From Psettodes erumei (lineage: Eukaryota; Chordata; Actinopteri; Pleuronectiformes; Psettodidae): 64,000 bases of DNA. Shown in pieces: positions 24,592 through 36,839 of the stretch. The stretch lies in NCBI GenBank assembly GCA_016785225.1, contig JAFBJZ010000100.1, positions 248,001 to 312,000 on the forward strand, in the 5' to 3' direction. The stretch's first letter is position 1. The number at the start of each line of letters is the position of its first letter. A program made the translations under genes and the position numbers. The notes under the pieces are model-generated. The model saw only the letters and a list, made by a program, of their open reading frames with translations. It was not told where the DNA came from and did not search any database.

Positions 24592-26689
24592 TGGGGTGGT
24601 GGGTGGTGAGGGGGCTCTCCACCTTCTGCCAGAGTCCATGGAACCTGATACTTGATGACTCCCCATCACAAGAATGTAAGTTTCCTTCTCTCAGAGCATC
24701 TGGCCTGACGCCCGGCCACATCTCCATCTGTGTGTGTTTGTGTGTGCGCGTATGTGCGTGCGCGTGCGCGCTCCCGCGAGTGTGTTACTTGTTACTATTT
24801 GCCCCTTTTTCAGAATGAGCGGCCTCTTTCAGCACAGCAAGGCATTCTTTGCATGATGGCTGTCCGATTTGTTTTTCTTCGTCCGCAGCTAACATGCTGT
24901 TGCTGTCGTTTGCAAATTTTTTGCGTGTGTGGGGGGGACTCAGGCTACAGGGGTCTAAACGCGGGAAACAGAAACTAAAAAAATGACTTGGGAGCATCGG
25001 AAGAATCCTGCACAGACGCGATATCGAGATATATATACAGATATCGCCGCAATACTCAAGGGACAATGCTAACTCCCCGTTACACTTAGTGATACTTCAA
25101 ATCCAGGTCAAAATACTTGAAGATACGATTTCTATCCTCAAGAAACTAAATTTGCACAATACACAACTTGCGACATCCTAAAGTAGTGGGTCAGTAAACG
25201 TGAGTCTGTGCGCGTGTGCACACTCAACGATAGCCATTCCTCAGCACTTTCTGCATTCTCTGCATTTTTTGCACTCTGTTGCGTCGACGCAAAAGGCCAA
25301 ACATGGTCAAATATTTGGACTCCTTCGCTTCCCCGGGAGCTTCGGCAGAAAGTCTGCCGGGGCAGCTGGCTTCCTTCCGAACGCGCCAACGTCCCCCAGG
25401 AGCGGGGCCTGCGGGGTGAACAGGTAGCGAGAAGGAAGAAGATTCTGTCCCTTTGATGAGGAGTTGACGTATTCTCCCCTGTGCCTGCGCGGGATTTCTC
25501 CAGGTTCCTCTAACTACAGCAAAAACATGCACGCGAACACCGGATTTGCCCGTTTACAATCGGACATCGTGATATGTGTCAGGTTTCCTCACCTTTTCGC
25601 AGCTAAGCCACGCGTAAGCTCCTCCAGATTGTCACACGACTTACTGTACTTAGCCGGGGTGTCTTTGAACCCGGAGCGGTTACGTTCGTCTGTATAAGGA
25701 TATATTTACTGTAAATACATCTGTACCGTTTAACCCACAGACCTCCGGCATAATGTCATCCAGATGTAATAACACCACCAATTAGCCGCTTTAATGGCAG
25801 GTTCAAATCCCGGGGAGAAGCCACAAGATGGGACGTTTAGGGATCCGTGCCGTCGATGGGAACAATTGGACTTTTGGTAAACCCACATGAAGTGTCGAAG
25901 TGTCTCCGCGTCTTGCGGCCCCCTGTCGTTGTCCTAAACTATGCCATGTTGCCGCACCTTTCCGTTCCCGTACTTTCTCTTAGAAACGGTCTCTACACCC
26001 ATTCGGGTTTGAACAGCCCTGATGGCAAGGATTTTGGCTGCTGCCGCTACAAATGTCCCCGGCCTCGCCTGCGTCGAAACTTGAGGATCTCGGCACCACT
26101 TCAGCGACAAATCGCACACACTTCACGCTTACGGTGAAGATTTCCACACGCTGCTGCATACTGGAGGTTTTAAGGACCTGAATGCATTTTCTCCTGCCAT
26201 TCAGGGCAGCCGCTGACTTCCACTCGCAAGTGCGAACAGTCTAGAGACGAACTAGCAGAATTTTGACATCCACTGCGACAGGTTGTACAACTTAAGCAAG
26301 GACTGACAGCACGCGCCTCGAGATTTTCTCCTTGTAAGGCGGGTAACGGAAACTACCGCTGACCCGGAGCGGCGGGGAAACTGGGAAGCGCGACGAGATG
26401 AAACCCACCGCGGTTCGCAAAATAACTGCGATGGACTGCGATGGAAAGCACAAGTGATTTGCAGTAAATCTGCAAAAGAAGCGCGCGGGACTGGATGGTA
26501 GCGAAACCCTTTGAGCCACAACCGTTTTTGCATTTTCGATTGTGTAAGAAACTGAGCTCAGACATTCAGACGTGAAAACTTTTTGCTCGCTTTCCTCCAG
26601 CCATGTCGCTCGATACAATAATCTCTAATAATAGTATAATTTCCAACATCTGAGTTTTTTTCAGACGTGACAGAAAGACGGTGTCCCAA

Positions 26690-27090
26690 CCGTTTCTCCA
26701 GAGACACCTGGAGAGACGTTTCTGGTTTTGTACTCTTGTTTCCTGTTTTATTTTGGAATGGATTTCCTCGTGCGGGGTGTGTGTATGTCACGCTGCTTTA
26801 CTTCCTGTGGCTGATTTCCTGCCCCGCCCCAATGTGTCCCACCTGCGTCTCGTTAGAACCGTCCCCCACTGGTGTGGACATAAATCTCGGCCTTTCCCTT
26901 CATCTGTTCTTGTGCCCCATCGTGTCGTTCCCGTCCCCGCGCGTTCCCTCGTCCCTCGGCGGCCTTTTGGGATTTTTTCTTTCGTTTCCCTTTTGGTTTT
27001 TTTTTCTCCGTTCGTTTTCGGGTACGGCTGCTCCCGCCCCGCCTCCGTCCGTCCTCCGCTCCGGTCCAACTCCTCGAGTCCTCGCGACAG
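26690..27090. mobile_element. Possible LTR-like fragment (low confidence)
   Basis: A T- and C-rich stretch with short runs such as CCTGTTTTATTTTGG, CGTTCCCTCGTCCCTC and TTTTTTCTTTCGTTTCCC. It is reminiscent of fish Gypsy-type LTRs. No defining TG...CA ends, primer-binding site, internal gag/pol or second LTR was found, so the resemblance is compositional and from memory only. Confidence 0.25.
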
Positions 27091-29339
27091 ATAGCGAATA
27101 TGGAGGGGAAAAAAAATTTACCCCCCCTTTGGCAGCGCTCGCTCGCTCACGCTGGAACGACGCACCGGATTCCGTTTCCCTCCTTTCGACGTTCAACAAA
27201 CTGCACTTCCCAGAAAACCTAAACATGATACTGCCGCTCGTGTGTGTATGTGTGTGTGTGTGTGTGACAGTGAGAGAGAGAGAGAGCAGGTACAAGCGAA
27301 GACAAAGGCTCGCTTGTTCACGGTGGCGCTTTATCCTCATTACAGTCCTCATTTGTTTACACTGTTAACTCTCACTTCCTCCATCCCTCACTGCCTCTCT
27401 CTCTCTCTCTCTCTCGCGTTCTGGCTCCGACATTCAGTCAGTACACAATCCACGACCGGTGTTTACACTCCTTGCCGCCCCTTCACGCATGCCACGGTTT
27501 TGCAGCTCAAACATGTTACTGTAAATCGGTCCATCGGTCGTGTTTTGGCAGGAACGCGCCGGCTCGCAAAGTATTTCTTGTTCGAATCAATAAGCCCGAG
27601 GTGCTAAGCGAGATTAGGAGAAATCCACACCGAGAGAGAAAAAAAGACTGCTTAAGAGGATGATAAGGAGGGCGAAGTAGTCTGGATGAAAGAAGGGATT
27701 AGAGATTAATCGGGGAGAGGCAGAGGGGAACTGCGTGTGGTGCCGCCGATCTCTATCGGCGGACGCTGGTGGGGGGGGTGCGACGACATGGAGGGGTTAA
27801 CCGGGAAAAAGCCGGCTCCTGGTCCGCGAGGAGACGGGGCCAGCAGAATTGAAATCAGACGTGTGAGGGCGGGAGCGGGGGGGGGGCAAAAGAGAGCGAC
27901 AAAAGCGGGAAGACGGGAAGAAAGAGGGGGGAGCGAAGGAGAGCGAGAGACAGAAAGTAATTGGTTCTGTGATGGCTTCCAGCTGCATGGCTTTCCACCA
28001 GACCAGGACGCGCGCACACACAAACGCACACACATGCACGCTTCGAACCAGTGTTGCACTGTACGCAAGTTCCAGGTAGCTTCTGACAGCATGCGTTAGC
28101 AATGGCTCAACGCGCATCACATCGATTCCTTCCCGCACCGGTGGCTGAAGACGCGTAACGCTGACAGGAGTGCGCGTTTGCACGTGGCGGCTCCAGGTTT
28201 TGCCGCCGCGACACAGCTCCGCAACACGTGCATGAGTAGAGGGAGAGAAACTGGGACCCGTCCGCGTCTCCAGATTCTCCCGTGAACAGCAACTCTCGTT
28301 GGCGAGGCGCTGACGTGACACCTGTTTGAGAGACATTAGCGACTTGTCCCTGTGAGCGCTGCGGCAAAGTGCCGCTCAAAAACAAATCGCTTGTGCGGAG
28401 CACAGCGTGACCGCGCGGTCATCACGCAAGCTACCGTACGCGTTAAACTGGGAAAAATGCCAGAAGTAACTGTGGTACGGATCGGGGCCGCGTGGAAGGA
28501 GCGAACGACACGCTATCGCCTCGTGTTGATAAATTTCGAAGTTCCAAAATTTTTGGCGTTTCCAATTAAAGGAACCTCTTCGCCTGCAGCTCATCTTTTA
28601 GAACCATTTTCGAAATGCATATTTACCGTCGACCGTCGAAGCTGCAATGGACGTGCAAGAACAAAAAGTCCTCAAACGTGTCTTTTTTTTTTTTGTTTAA
28701 ATGCGCGTCTCCGAGCTCGGCCGACACGTTCATCGATCGGTGGACGGGGAAGTGAATCTGTCGGCTGGTTCAACGGCTCATTTTTTAATGGCTCATCCTC
28801 GTCTGGAGTCGGTGAAGTCATCTGCCTTTTGATGTCCCCGCAGCTTACCCCCCCCCCCCGAGCACCAGTTGCCTGGAGGCTTTATCTGCTAAGTCTAAAC
28901 ATTGGCGGCCCCGATATTTTAATTCCTTCTTTTTTGGGGGGGGTGCTTTCCCCCCTCACGGCTCACGCTCTCATCTGTTTTTATGCAGCCGTGACCAGGA
29001 GAATAACGTCGTTAGCTTCCACGTAAAGACGAGAGCGCAGACTTGGATCGGACGGAGCCTGATGAGGGCTGGGAGGAGGATGCGTCTCTCTCTCCCTCCG
29101 TCTCGCCGATGGCACGTCGACTGCCGTGTCCCGAAGCGGACGCCGCCCGCGTTAGCGCGTTGATCTGCAGGGACGAGCGAAGCCCAATTCTTATCATCTC
29201 CGGCGTTTCAGGGTAGCCTTTTCGTCCGCGCTTCCACCAGGGCTTCCAAATCCATCCGAGCTAATCTAGACACACACACACACACACACGCACAGATTAT
29301 CCTTCCCAAGCCGCTTCCTCTCAAAGCCCCTCGGATCAC
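27091..29339. other. Intergenic, GC-rich, no gene seen
   Basis: CpG-rich with simple repeats: TG then GA at about 27240-27286, CT at 27393-27416, and a homopolymer C run at about 28849-28858. Long ORFs here (for example 28352-29026 plus) follow composition and show no motif. Confidence 0.5.
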
Positions 29340-29760
29340 TGTTCGTCAAATTCATCTCAAACAATTTACAGTGCGTAGCGCACGCCCACCACATAAAAGG
29401 CCCCGTCATGTAATGACATTTAAGCCCTCAGCCGCTTGGCGGAAGTGACTGGATCCGTTCGTTCGCGCTCTCGGCAGGGGGCCAAATCCCAGGGGCCGCG
29501 GCACGGCAAATTAACGTCGCGCGGGGGGGGGGCGGCCCCTCGCTCTCGCCACGATGCGAGCGGCCGTCGGAATCACACGAGAGGGGGTTTAATGCGCGCG
29601 GCAGTAAACGACTAATCTTTAATGAGGCCCGCGTTTAACCTTCTAATGGCTCTTTATTAGGCTAACGAGCTATGCCCTAGCGTGTGCGGGGAAGAGAGGA
29701 AATATGTATGTGTGTGTGTAGACTGCATGCAAGCACGGCAGAGAAGCACTAATTAAGCTG
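29340..29760. promoter_or_regulatory. Candidate conserved noncoding element
   Basis: No ORF, but an unusual non-repetitive mix of AT-rich homeodomain-like cores (TTTAATG, CTAATC, CATTTAAG, CTTTATTAGG, CACTAATTAAG) inside GC-rich DNA, unlike the neutral repeat-rich surroundings. The position downstream of setbp1 suits a developmental enhancer. This is judgement from composition only. Confidence 0.3.
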
Positions 29761-30333
29761 TCGGATGGTGAGGCAGATTAGGCAGGCAGCGCCCCCCACC
29801 CCCCGCAGATCCCCCCGGCCCAGCAGGCAAACGGGCTTTATCTGTCGGAGAGCCAACCCAAACACGTCTCGGCCCGGCTCGGCCCAGAGCTCAGCAAATA
29901 ACGCCTGCGTTCACCGCACCCAGGCGTCTTTTGCCCAACAAGGGAAGGTGGCGCACCAGAGCCAGACTGGCCCCTGAGACCCTGTCCTCAGCGGAGGGGG
30001 TGGGGTGGGGGGGTGTAGCGCCCCGGCAGCGGTTTCAAATACAGAGGACGACACGAGAAGCGGAGACCGAGGTTTTTGCAGAGAGCGCAGCGCTTGTTTC
30101 AGGGGTTCGAAAGAAACCACAAAATTATAAACTACTTGTGCGATGTATGCGTATGTATGCGTGCGTGTGTGTTTTAAGATGTAGTTATTCCACCACAGAA
30201 GGAAGGAAGCTCCAGCGCCGGCTCTGGACAAATAAGTAGCTGAGACGACTGTAAGGGCGTAATGGGGCAAATGTTAAAATACATTTAGTTAATATCATTT
30301 CTTCTGTCTCTCTCTCTCAACATTCACATCATC

Positions 30334-30336
<3 letters not shown>

Positions 30337-30366
<30 letters not shown>
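30337..30366. repeat. (GT)15 microsatellite
   Basis: Uninterrupted GT run. Confidence 0.95.
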
Positions 30367-30368
<2 letters not shown>

Positions 30369-32712
30369 GTAAATGCCAGTGCGTCTGCTCTCAGTTTACA
30401 TAAATTAATGAGGTAAGTCCCGTTCTCTTTTCCCTCCGCCTTTTGTCCCGCGCAGCGCTGAAATGTGTTCTGTGCCTCCAAAAGGTTTTTGGGAGACCCG
30501 AATCTACGGCAGCGGCACGTCCCCCGCCTGGGTCGAGCAGATCAATGAAGGTGGTTGCCGCGTGGTTCCCGTGATGCGAGCTCCATGTTTTTATGCTTTT
30601 ATGATTTGCGGTGAGTTTTGTGTTTTTTTCGTCTGGGGTGGCTGCAGATTCTCCTCCGGGTTTCTCCTGCAGTTTCACACCGTGGCAAATTTTTCGCCTC
30701 TCAAGCGTGCGCGCTCGCGGCTGGATTGGTCGACCGCTTCGGCCTGTCCCCGGGCGTGTACCTGCTGCGTGACTGCAGCTCATCCCGGAGGACACGAGGC
30801 GGCTGCTCTCCCGGGCTGTTAAAATGGCCGCCCCGGAGGCATGGCGGAACAGGGCTCCCTTTTTTTTTTTTTTTTATTAACGCTACACCTTTGATTAATC
30901 TGAACAAATCTGTTCCCCATCCAATGGCTGACAGCTCCGGGGGCCGAGGCAAGGGACCCCAACGCACACACACACACACACACGTGTGCGCGTGCACACA
31001 CAAACACTGTCAGCGAGTGTTGACACAGTCCAGATGTTGGCAGCTCTGCTCCAAATGAAAGCGGGGCAGCCGGCCAACAACCTGAACCACTCTCCCCATC
31101 AAATGATATGTTTACAATAATACTGTTCTGAGACCCAGGAGACACACGCACATGTGCACACGCGTGCAGACAGAGAGGCGCACGCGCACACACACACACA
31201 CACACACGCGCGTTCGCCGAGTGCAGTCTCGAAGTGGGGGAAATGAACTAATGGAAAGCCAGCGCACCGCACTGGGCGCAAAAGCGAACCAACTTGTGGC
31301 GGAGCAGAAGAAGAGAGAGAGACATGAGGAAAGAGAGAGAGAATTTGGGATGGCAGAGAGCCGAGAGACGGGGTGTGACAAACGAGATGGATCAAAAGAG
31401 CGGAGCGGGTCGTTATCATCGCCTTGTTTGGATCTGCTGCCGCCGCGTCAGTCAGGCCGAGGGGCAGGGGCGATGGAAAAATAATAGCGCAGTTATGTAA
31501 TGTGCCTTGGAGGGCTGGAACCGAAACAGACGGGGGGAGTGGGGGGGGGTGCAGCAGAGGTCAGACTGTACCTACTGTTTTCTATGACAATGCGGCTTGA
31601 GTGTTTTTCTACATCTGGACCCCCCGAAGATCACGCGACCCTGAGCATTGAGCTCTGACACCGGAGGGCAGGTTTTTTTTCTGTGCCAAATATAAATCAT
31701 ATGGAGAATAAAAAACAAACCTCAAAGCTTCCTGGGAGGGGGGCCCCGAGCCCCAGGTTGAGAGACCCCAACGCCCCCCCGCTTGTTTACTTCTTCAAAC
31801 GCACGGGTTCGTTGACTCACTTAACTGTCTGCGCAGGTGTCCCCGTGCAATGACGGCCTGAGAACATCCGCGTACGTGGTAACCGGGCGCCGCCACGCGC
31901 ATGTCATGAGCAGCCGCTCGGCTCCGATCTGACGTTTGTTCGGCAGCGCGTAACTCCTGACTGTCGCACGCACCGTCAGCCCCCTTCGGAGCAGCCGACA
32001 GCTCAGGGCGTCACTCACGTCGGAGGCGCGCGCGCCGGCCCAGAAATGTGGAGATCCGCTGGGATCGCGGTTCCGCCCACACACGTGCGGTTGTTGAAAT
32101 AAACGTCCGCACTTTCTTCATCGCTGCTCTTTCCCCGACCGTTTCCCGGAGCGCCAACAATCAGATCAAACGTCCCTGTCGTTGGCTCGGTGAAAACAAG
32201 CCACCGCAGGAGCGAGCGCGGCAGTCCGATGATATGAACTGACTCCGAGGGCCGCGGCGGGCTGAGCGCACGCCTCGCCTCACAGCAGGGAGGTTCCTCA
32301 CCCAGGAAGTCTAGGTCGTGTGCGTGGGGGTCACCCGTTTAATCTGGGAGCTCTTCGAAATATTCCACCACGTTCTGCGGTGACGGACTTCAGCGTCAAA
32401 ATCGGCTCCCCCGGCCTTTGCGTCGAAGGCCGGAGAGTTTCACGTGGCACCACAACGCAGGAAGCGCTCCTGCTTTTTTTTAGCGGGGCCCCCGCGACTC
32501 AGGCCCAGCATGACAATCCACGCCCCACAATCGACGGGCAAAAACCTGTGGCTGTTCCTGGCGCTCAGCAAATTGTCTTTTTCGCCGCTCGCGTTGCGGC
32601 TGTGCGGATCGAGAAACTAGCAAGAAGTGCTTGCTTTCGCAGGCTGTACTTTCTAATGTTGTAGGAATTTGTCAGGTAACTATCACTTTTTAAAATCCTG
32701 CCTTAATATTAC

Positions 32713-32746
32713 ATATATATATCTATATATATATAGATATATATAT
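32713..32746. repeat. 34 bp perfect AT palindrome
   Basis: An ATATAT run broken by one C (32723) and one G (32736) placed symmetrically, so the whole segment equals its reverse complement. It is probably a slippage-derived palindrome able to extrude a cruciform. Confidence 0.9.
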
Positions 32747-33369
32747 ATCACATCAGCACTGTCACCGTGACCGTGTTAGCTCAAGGTACTGGTGTGCCGC
32801 TAGCATGGCTGTAGCCTCTTGTCAACAAAAGCTGCTAAAAAAACCAAACAACTTAATAATGTAACTGCAGATATGCAAAAACAACCCTATTTTTTTTTTT
32901 TTTCGGGTAATATATCACAGAGCACTGTAGTATTCGGGCAAATTAGTTTTGGAGGAGCGCGCTTCGCCGCAGAGCTTGAAATGCCTGGCACTGCAGGAGC
33001 ATATGGGACGAATTATCGGCGCAGCACCGAGGGAAGAGAGAGACGGAGACTAGAATATTTCCACAAAGATGCCGAGAGAACTCCACAACTGAACGCTGCC
33101 TTGTGTTTAGCCCGTTTTTCTCGGACTTATGACGCCGTGCTGTTTCCGCGCCCCGGCGAAGCTAACGGAAGCGTAACGTAGCATGCGGCGGCGCGGCGCC
33201 AACTTTCGGCGGAAAGGCGCGCGTCTCTCGCCTTCCGGCCCCCGACGCCGCCGGGGCACGGCGGGCCGAGGGGGCTGGAAACGCTTTTAACACGGGGGAC
33301 GTGCTCCCCGCGCGTCACGTAATCTCACCCACCGAGGGGTGCGTGTGTGTGTGCGCGCGCGCTGCAGGA

Positions 33370-33462
33370 GTCCATTAATAAAATATGACTGTATCATATA
33401 ATAGACTCGTCTGCCAAATTACAGGAGACAGAGAGACAGCTTATTAGGGAGGATTGAGGGGG

Positions 33463-33499
<37 letters not shown>

Positions 33500-33500
33500 C

Positions 33501-33533
<33 letters not shown>

Positions 33534-33700
33534 TCTGAATAGAGAGATTAAGTGGCCTACTCTCATCAGAACGGCACATTACCTAAGTGTTGGCATCATT
33601 AATAAGATTCGGGCCGAGCCGGCCTGCTAACAAAGGCTCCGACTGGGACCAAGGGAGGAAGTGGACAATCATTTGGGGGGGACGAAATTCCACTGATTCT
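33370..33700. promoter_or_regulatory. Candidate conserved noncoding element split by a microsatellite
   Basis: Non-repetitive AT-core sequence (CATTAATAAAATATGACTG at 33372-33390; GGCATCATTAATAAGATTCG at 33591-33610) lies on both sides of a TG/GA microsatellite at 33465-33526. The sequence character is enhancer-like, but there is no conservation evidence. Confidence 0.3.
33465..33526. repeat. Compound (TG)n(GA)n microsatellite
   Basis: A TG run at 33465-33492 followed by a GA run to about 33526. Confidence 0.95.
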
Positions 33701-35803
33701 CATCCCCATGGCACACACACACACATTCACCTCCTGTAAAATATATATATATATATATACACACACACATATGAATACATTTACATATGTACAGTCCGTT
33801 ACATTTTCCCACATGCTCATACGCACTCACACACAGCACAGGGCAATGCCATAAATCCAAATCAAACCGCCGTGAGTCACACTGTCACCGTGGCAACAGC
33901 GGCCAGCTCGGCGCAGAACACACTCTGTCATGTCTCTGGTGTTTTTGGGGTGTGTGTTTTTTTTCTGTCTCTCTTTGCGCCACACACACACACACACAGA
34001 GACACGACCAACTTTCAGCTGCAGTAATTCCTGCGCCGGTCTCTCAAGCGGATCGGCGAGTAAATCACTGGGGTGCGCAGGTTTGACAGTTTGAGGTCAT
34101 AGTTCAGATTTTTTCATTGAATTTTTTTAAAGAAAAAAATCTAACTTTTCATGTTCCTCCCTCTTGAAATGTGTTTGCGTACCGGCCCGTGTACCTCCTA
34201 ACTGCTGCACCCGCGGCGAGAAAGGCGAGGCTCTCTCGCTCTCTGTGTGTTTGTGCTGCGGCTGTGACACGGAGGGGGGGGGGCTGAAGCCGAAGCTGCA
34301 CTCATACATTTTACCACCAGATGGTGTCTCCCGTCACTGCCATCACCGCGCAACAGAGGCAGACAGAGGAGGGGGGGGGGATTGCCTTTAGACGTTGCCT
34401 GCTCTATCCGTCTTTGTAAACACAAGCAATAGTCGTCCTCTGAATACACCAGCAGAGATAAACAGAGTGGATTCTTGGTCGCGCTGCAGTCTTCATGGTT
34501 AGTTGGCCCCGGACTGGAGGACTCTCTGTCGCATATTTATGGCCTTGTCTGTCGCCGGTGGTCTGCGCTAAAGCGACAAAAATCCGCTGATATTCATTAG
34601 CAATTCACGCCAGGAAATGGGTTCACTGATGCGGCAGAAGACGCAGCCTCGCTTTGGACGCTTGCGTGCAAATGTACAGAAACGGCAAACGGTGGTGCAA
34701 CGCAGGTCACTCTGGTCGACCTGCTGCAGCTTCATGGCGTTTGCGTGTTCCGCGGCCCCACGATAAACAAGAGCAAAAGCGAAGTCCCGAAGGTGCGAGG
34801 GGCGTGAGCTTTTCATAGGCGAATTTGGCACACAGCTGAATTGCCAAAAGACACCATAGACAGTTACAGTTTACAGCCGCTTCATGCGGCCGCGCTGAGG
34901 ATGCTAATATGGCAAGAGATAAAGTACTTTGTCAGAAGAACCGGGCAGAGACCAACAACAAAACAGCCCCCCCCCCCACACACACACACACAAACACATA
35001 CATACACACACGCACACACAACCTCCTCTTTGTCATCCAGAATGTGCCACCAGGACATGTGCTGTGGCGAAACACCGATTTATGCAGGTTTGGGGAAGTG
35101 GGCAGAATTTGGGAGGAGGAATCAACAGTTGCAGAGTGTAATGACCAAAGGCCCTCCCACTCCATCCATGATGCACTTCAACACTCCTTTAAAGTGCAGT
35201 TTCCCATTGTTTGGCCCATCGCCGGGCGTTTGTTGGACTGCGGTTGAAGGTCCGTGCCGAGCCGCTGCCTGCGGCGTTCAAAGCGTCTCCGGCGCCTCTG
35301 CCTCTTGTCGGCGCTCGTCGGGTGGGGAGGGGGACTGGAGAGCAAAGCAAAGCTTTACCGTGTCAGTTGTGCTTGTTTTTTTTGTTGTTTTGAGGCACAC
35401 GGGTAGATGTATGTGGTCTTGTTTCCTGTCCCAAGCATCGCGGCGTCGGGAAGGCGATCAGGTCGGGGGCGGCGCCTGCAAGGGGACAGCAGCAGACGAT
35501 CGCGCGCCTCTCGAGCGGCCCCTGGCACGACCCAGCAAAATGCCACAGTCAACAAGGAGTTAAACTCTTATTGCAGTTGATAATCTGTGTTGTTTGTTTT
35601 CCCAGTGACTCACTGGTGCGTGCCCTTACACAACAGTTCTTGTGAAGCAACAAACCTCTCCTTTGTTGTTCGGCACGGGGGCTCTGTACCCACTGACCAA
35701 GCACAATATATCGTACCTTTACATCATCTTTACATCATCGCAGGCCTCCCGTTTAGACTCAGTAACAATAATATCCCTAAAATGATTTGTTTCTTCATTC
35801 CAG
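33701..35803. other. Intergenic, no gene seen
   Basis: Simple repeats, including TA at about 33741-33758, CA at 33983-33999 and a C-run plus CA at 34968-34991, amid non-repetitive sequence. The ORF at 34841-35563 crosses the C-run and CA repeat and is not credible as a gene. Confidence 0.45.
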
Positions 35804-36009
35804 CTTTCAATCTCCCATCATCAGCACCTTTCCTCTCATTAGTCCGGGTTCTGTACATGATTCTCTCTACGATCCTCGTACCCGGAGCTTGGAGGGAAAC
35901 TATGTGCCACGCTCAGCATCTCGAGACGTTCTGTGCGTTCCGCGTGACATGGACGACGTTGTGCAGCTGCGCGAGTGCAGCTCTCGCTCCACAGTGCACT
36001 TCGTGCAGG
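35804..36009 (+). CDS. Exon-like orphan coding segment, unidentified
   Basis: A strong acceptor (TTTGTTTCTTCATTCCAG at 35786-35803) leads into 206 bases open in one frame and ending at a possible donor (GTGCAGG/GTGCGC). The 68-codon translation is low in repeats and protein-like. It contains SVHDSLYDPRTRSLEGNY and VPRSASRDVLCVPRDMDD. Codon third positions favour C/G, unlike random frames nearby. I do not recognise the family, and no neighbouring exon could be tied to it. A plus-strand AATAAA lies at 36843-36848. It could be one exon of an undescribed gene, a retro-copy fragment, or a chance frame. Confidence 0.3.
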
Positions 36010-36060
36010 GTGCGCACCGCCGCGCTGCTTCATCGCCATCAGCAGCCCTGGCTGATCTAT

Positions 36061-36097
36061 CTCGTCCTCTCTCCCTCTCCCTCTCTCTCTCTCTCGT
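36061..36097. repeat. (CT)n tract
   Basis: Pyrimidine CT repeat with a few CCCT units. Confidence 0.9.
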
Positions 36098-36485
36098 GCG
36101 GGAGGTGGAGCGGGGCCATGTGGGCTCATTTACAGGCATCAGTAGAGAGCAATTTGGGTGCAGCCCCACTGCAGCCCTGACTTCCATCACAGGGTGTGTG
36201 TGTGGGGTGGGGGGGGTTCAGTACTACACTGGCAGTGCCAACAGTTCCATCAGCACCACTAGATACACTGAGACACATTTGGGCAGCTCACCCTGCAACC
36301 ATGGTAACAGAAGAATTTTACTAGTTGGCACTAGCCAATAGTGGAGCACTTCCCCACTCAGCTCCATCCAATGACAGGGCAGCCTGCAGCCCAGCCCACC
36401 TAGAACTGACACTGATGGGCTTGTGCAGGGAGGATTTAGAGATGTAGGCTTGGCTAATGAACAAGTAAGAGCGTAAGAATGTGTA

Positions 36486-36511
36486 GGTATGTGTGTGTGT
36501 GTGTGTGTGTG
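36486..36511. repeat. (TG)n microsatellite
   Basis: TG run with one flanking TATG interruption. Confidence 0.9.
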
Positions 36512-36839
36512 CACGTGTGTATGCGTGAGACTGTAGCATAATCTGATGAGAGGATTCCCTCTCTTTTAACTGCAAAGAAAAAAGGAGACGCAGTACCAAC
36601 AGTGCAGCAAGCCCTCCTGTCAACTCCTTCATGCACACATTTGCATTCACACTGCGTGCATGTGCATGCATGCGCACACACACACACGCACGCAAAGCGG
36701 CTCTTATCAGAAAATAACGTATCCACCTCATCTCAGCCTGTGACAAAGCAGTTTTTTTTTCCTTTCAGGGCGATTAGAGCTTTTAATACAAGTAAGCAGG
36801 TTTTATTTAGGAATAAGAAAACAAGTGCCACCATCAGCT

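Larger units (their letters stand above)
21475..26689. other. Intergenic, no gene seen; microsatellites
   Basis: A mix of AT-rich and CpG-rich patches with no supported coding region. It includes (CA)n at 23288-23320 and (TG)n at 24558-24590. A segment at about 25478-25540 resembles the 3' part of a common fish repeat (motif TGCCTGCGCGGGATTTCTC). The upstream regulatory region of the urea transporter probably lies in the first 1-2 kb. Confidence 0.5.
29761..33369. other. Intergenic, CpG-rich; CpG-island-like blocks at 31860-32060 and 33100-33340
   Basis: No supported gene. Two blocks are very CpG-dense. The second has several GCGGCGCGGCGCC-type runs and ends in CGCGCGTCACGTAATC, which includes an E-box/CRE-like TCACGT. 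(CA)n tracts lie at about 30964-30984 and 31188-31207. Candidate promoter or enhancer activity is unproven. Confidence 0.4.

Noticed and set aside
24105..24818. 237-codon plus-strand ORF
   Set aside because: It crosses a (TG)16 microsatellite giving a Val/Cys run, and overlapping ORFs in other frames are equally open.
26667..27368. 233-codon plus-strand ORF
   Set aside because: C/T-rich composition produces Phe/Pro/Ser/Leu runs, ending in a TG repeat. Better seen as possible LTR-like or simple DNA.
28352..29026. 224-codon plus-strand ORF
   Set aside because: GC-rich stretch with a T-run and a C-run inside. No recognisable domain and no transcript signals.
34841..35563. 240-codon plus-strand ORF
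   Set aside because: It runs through a C homopolymer and a CA microsatellite that are open in all three frames. No splice context or protein-like segments.
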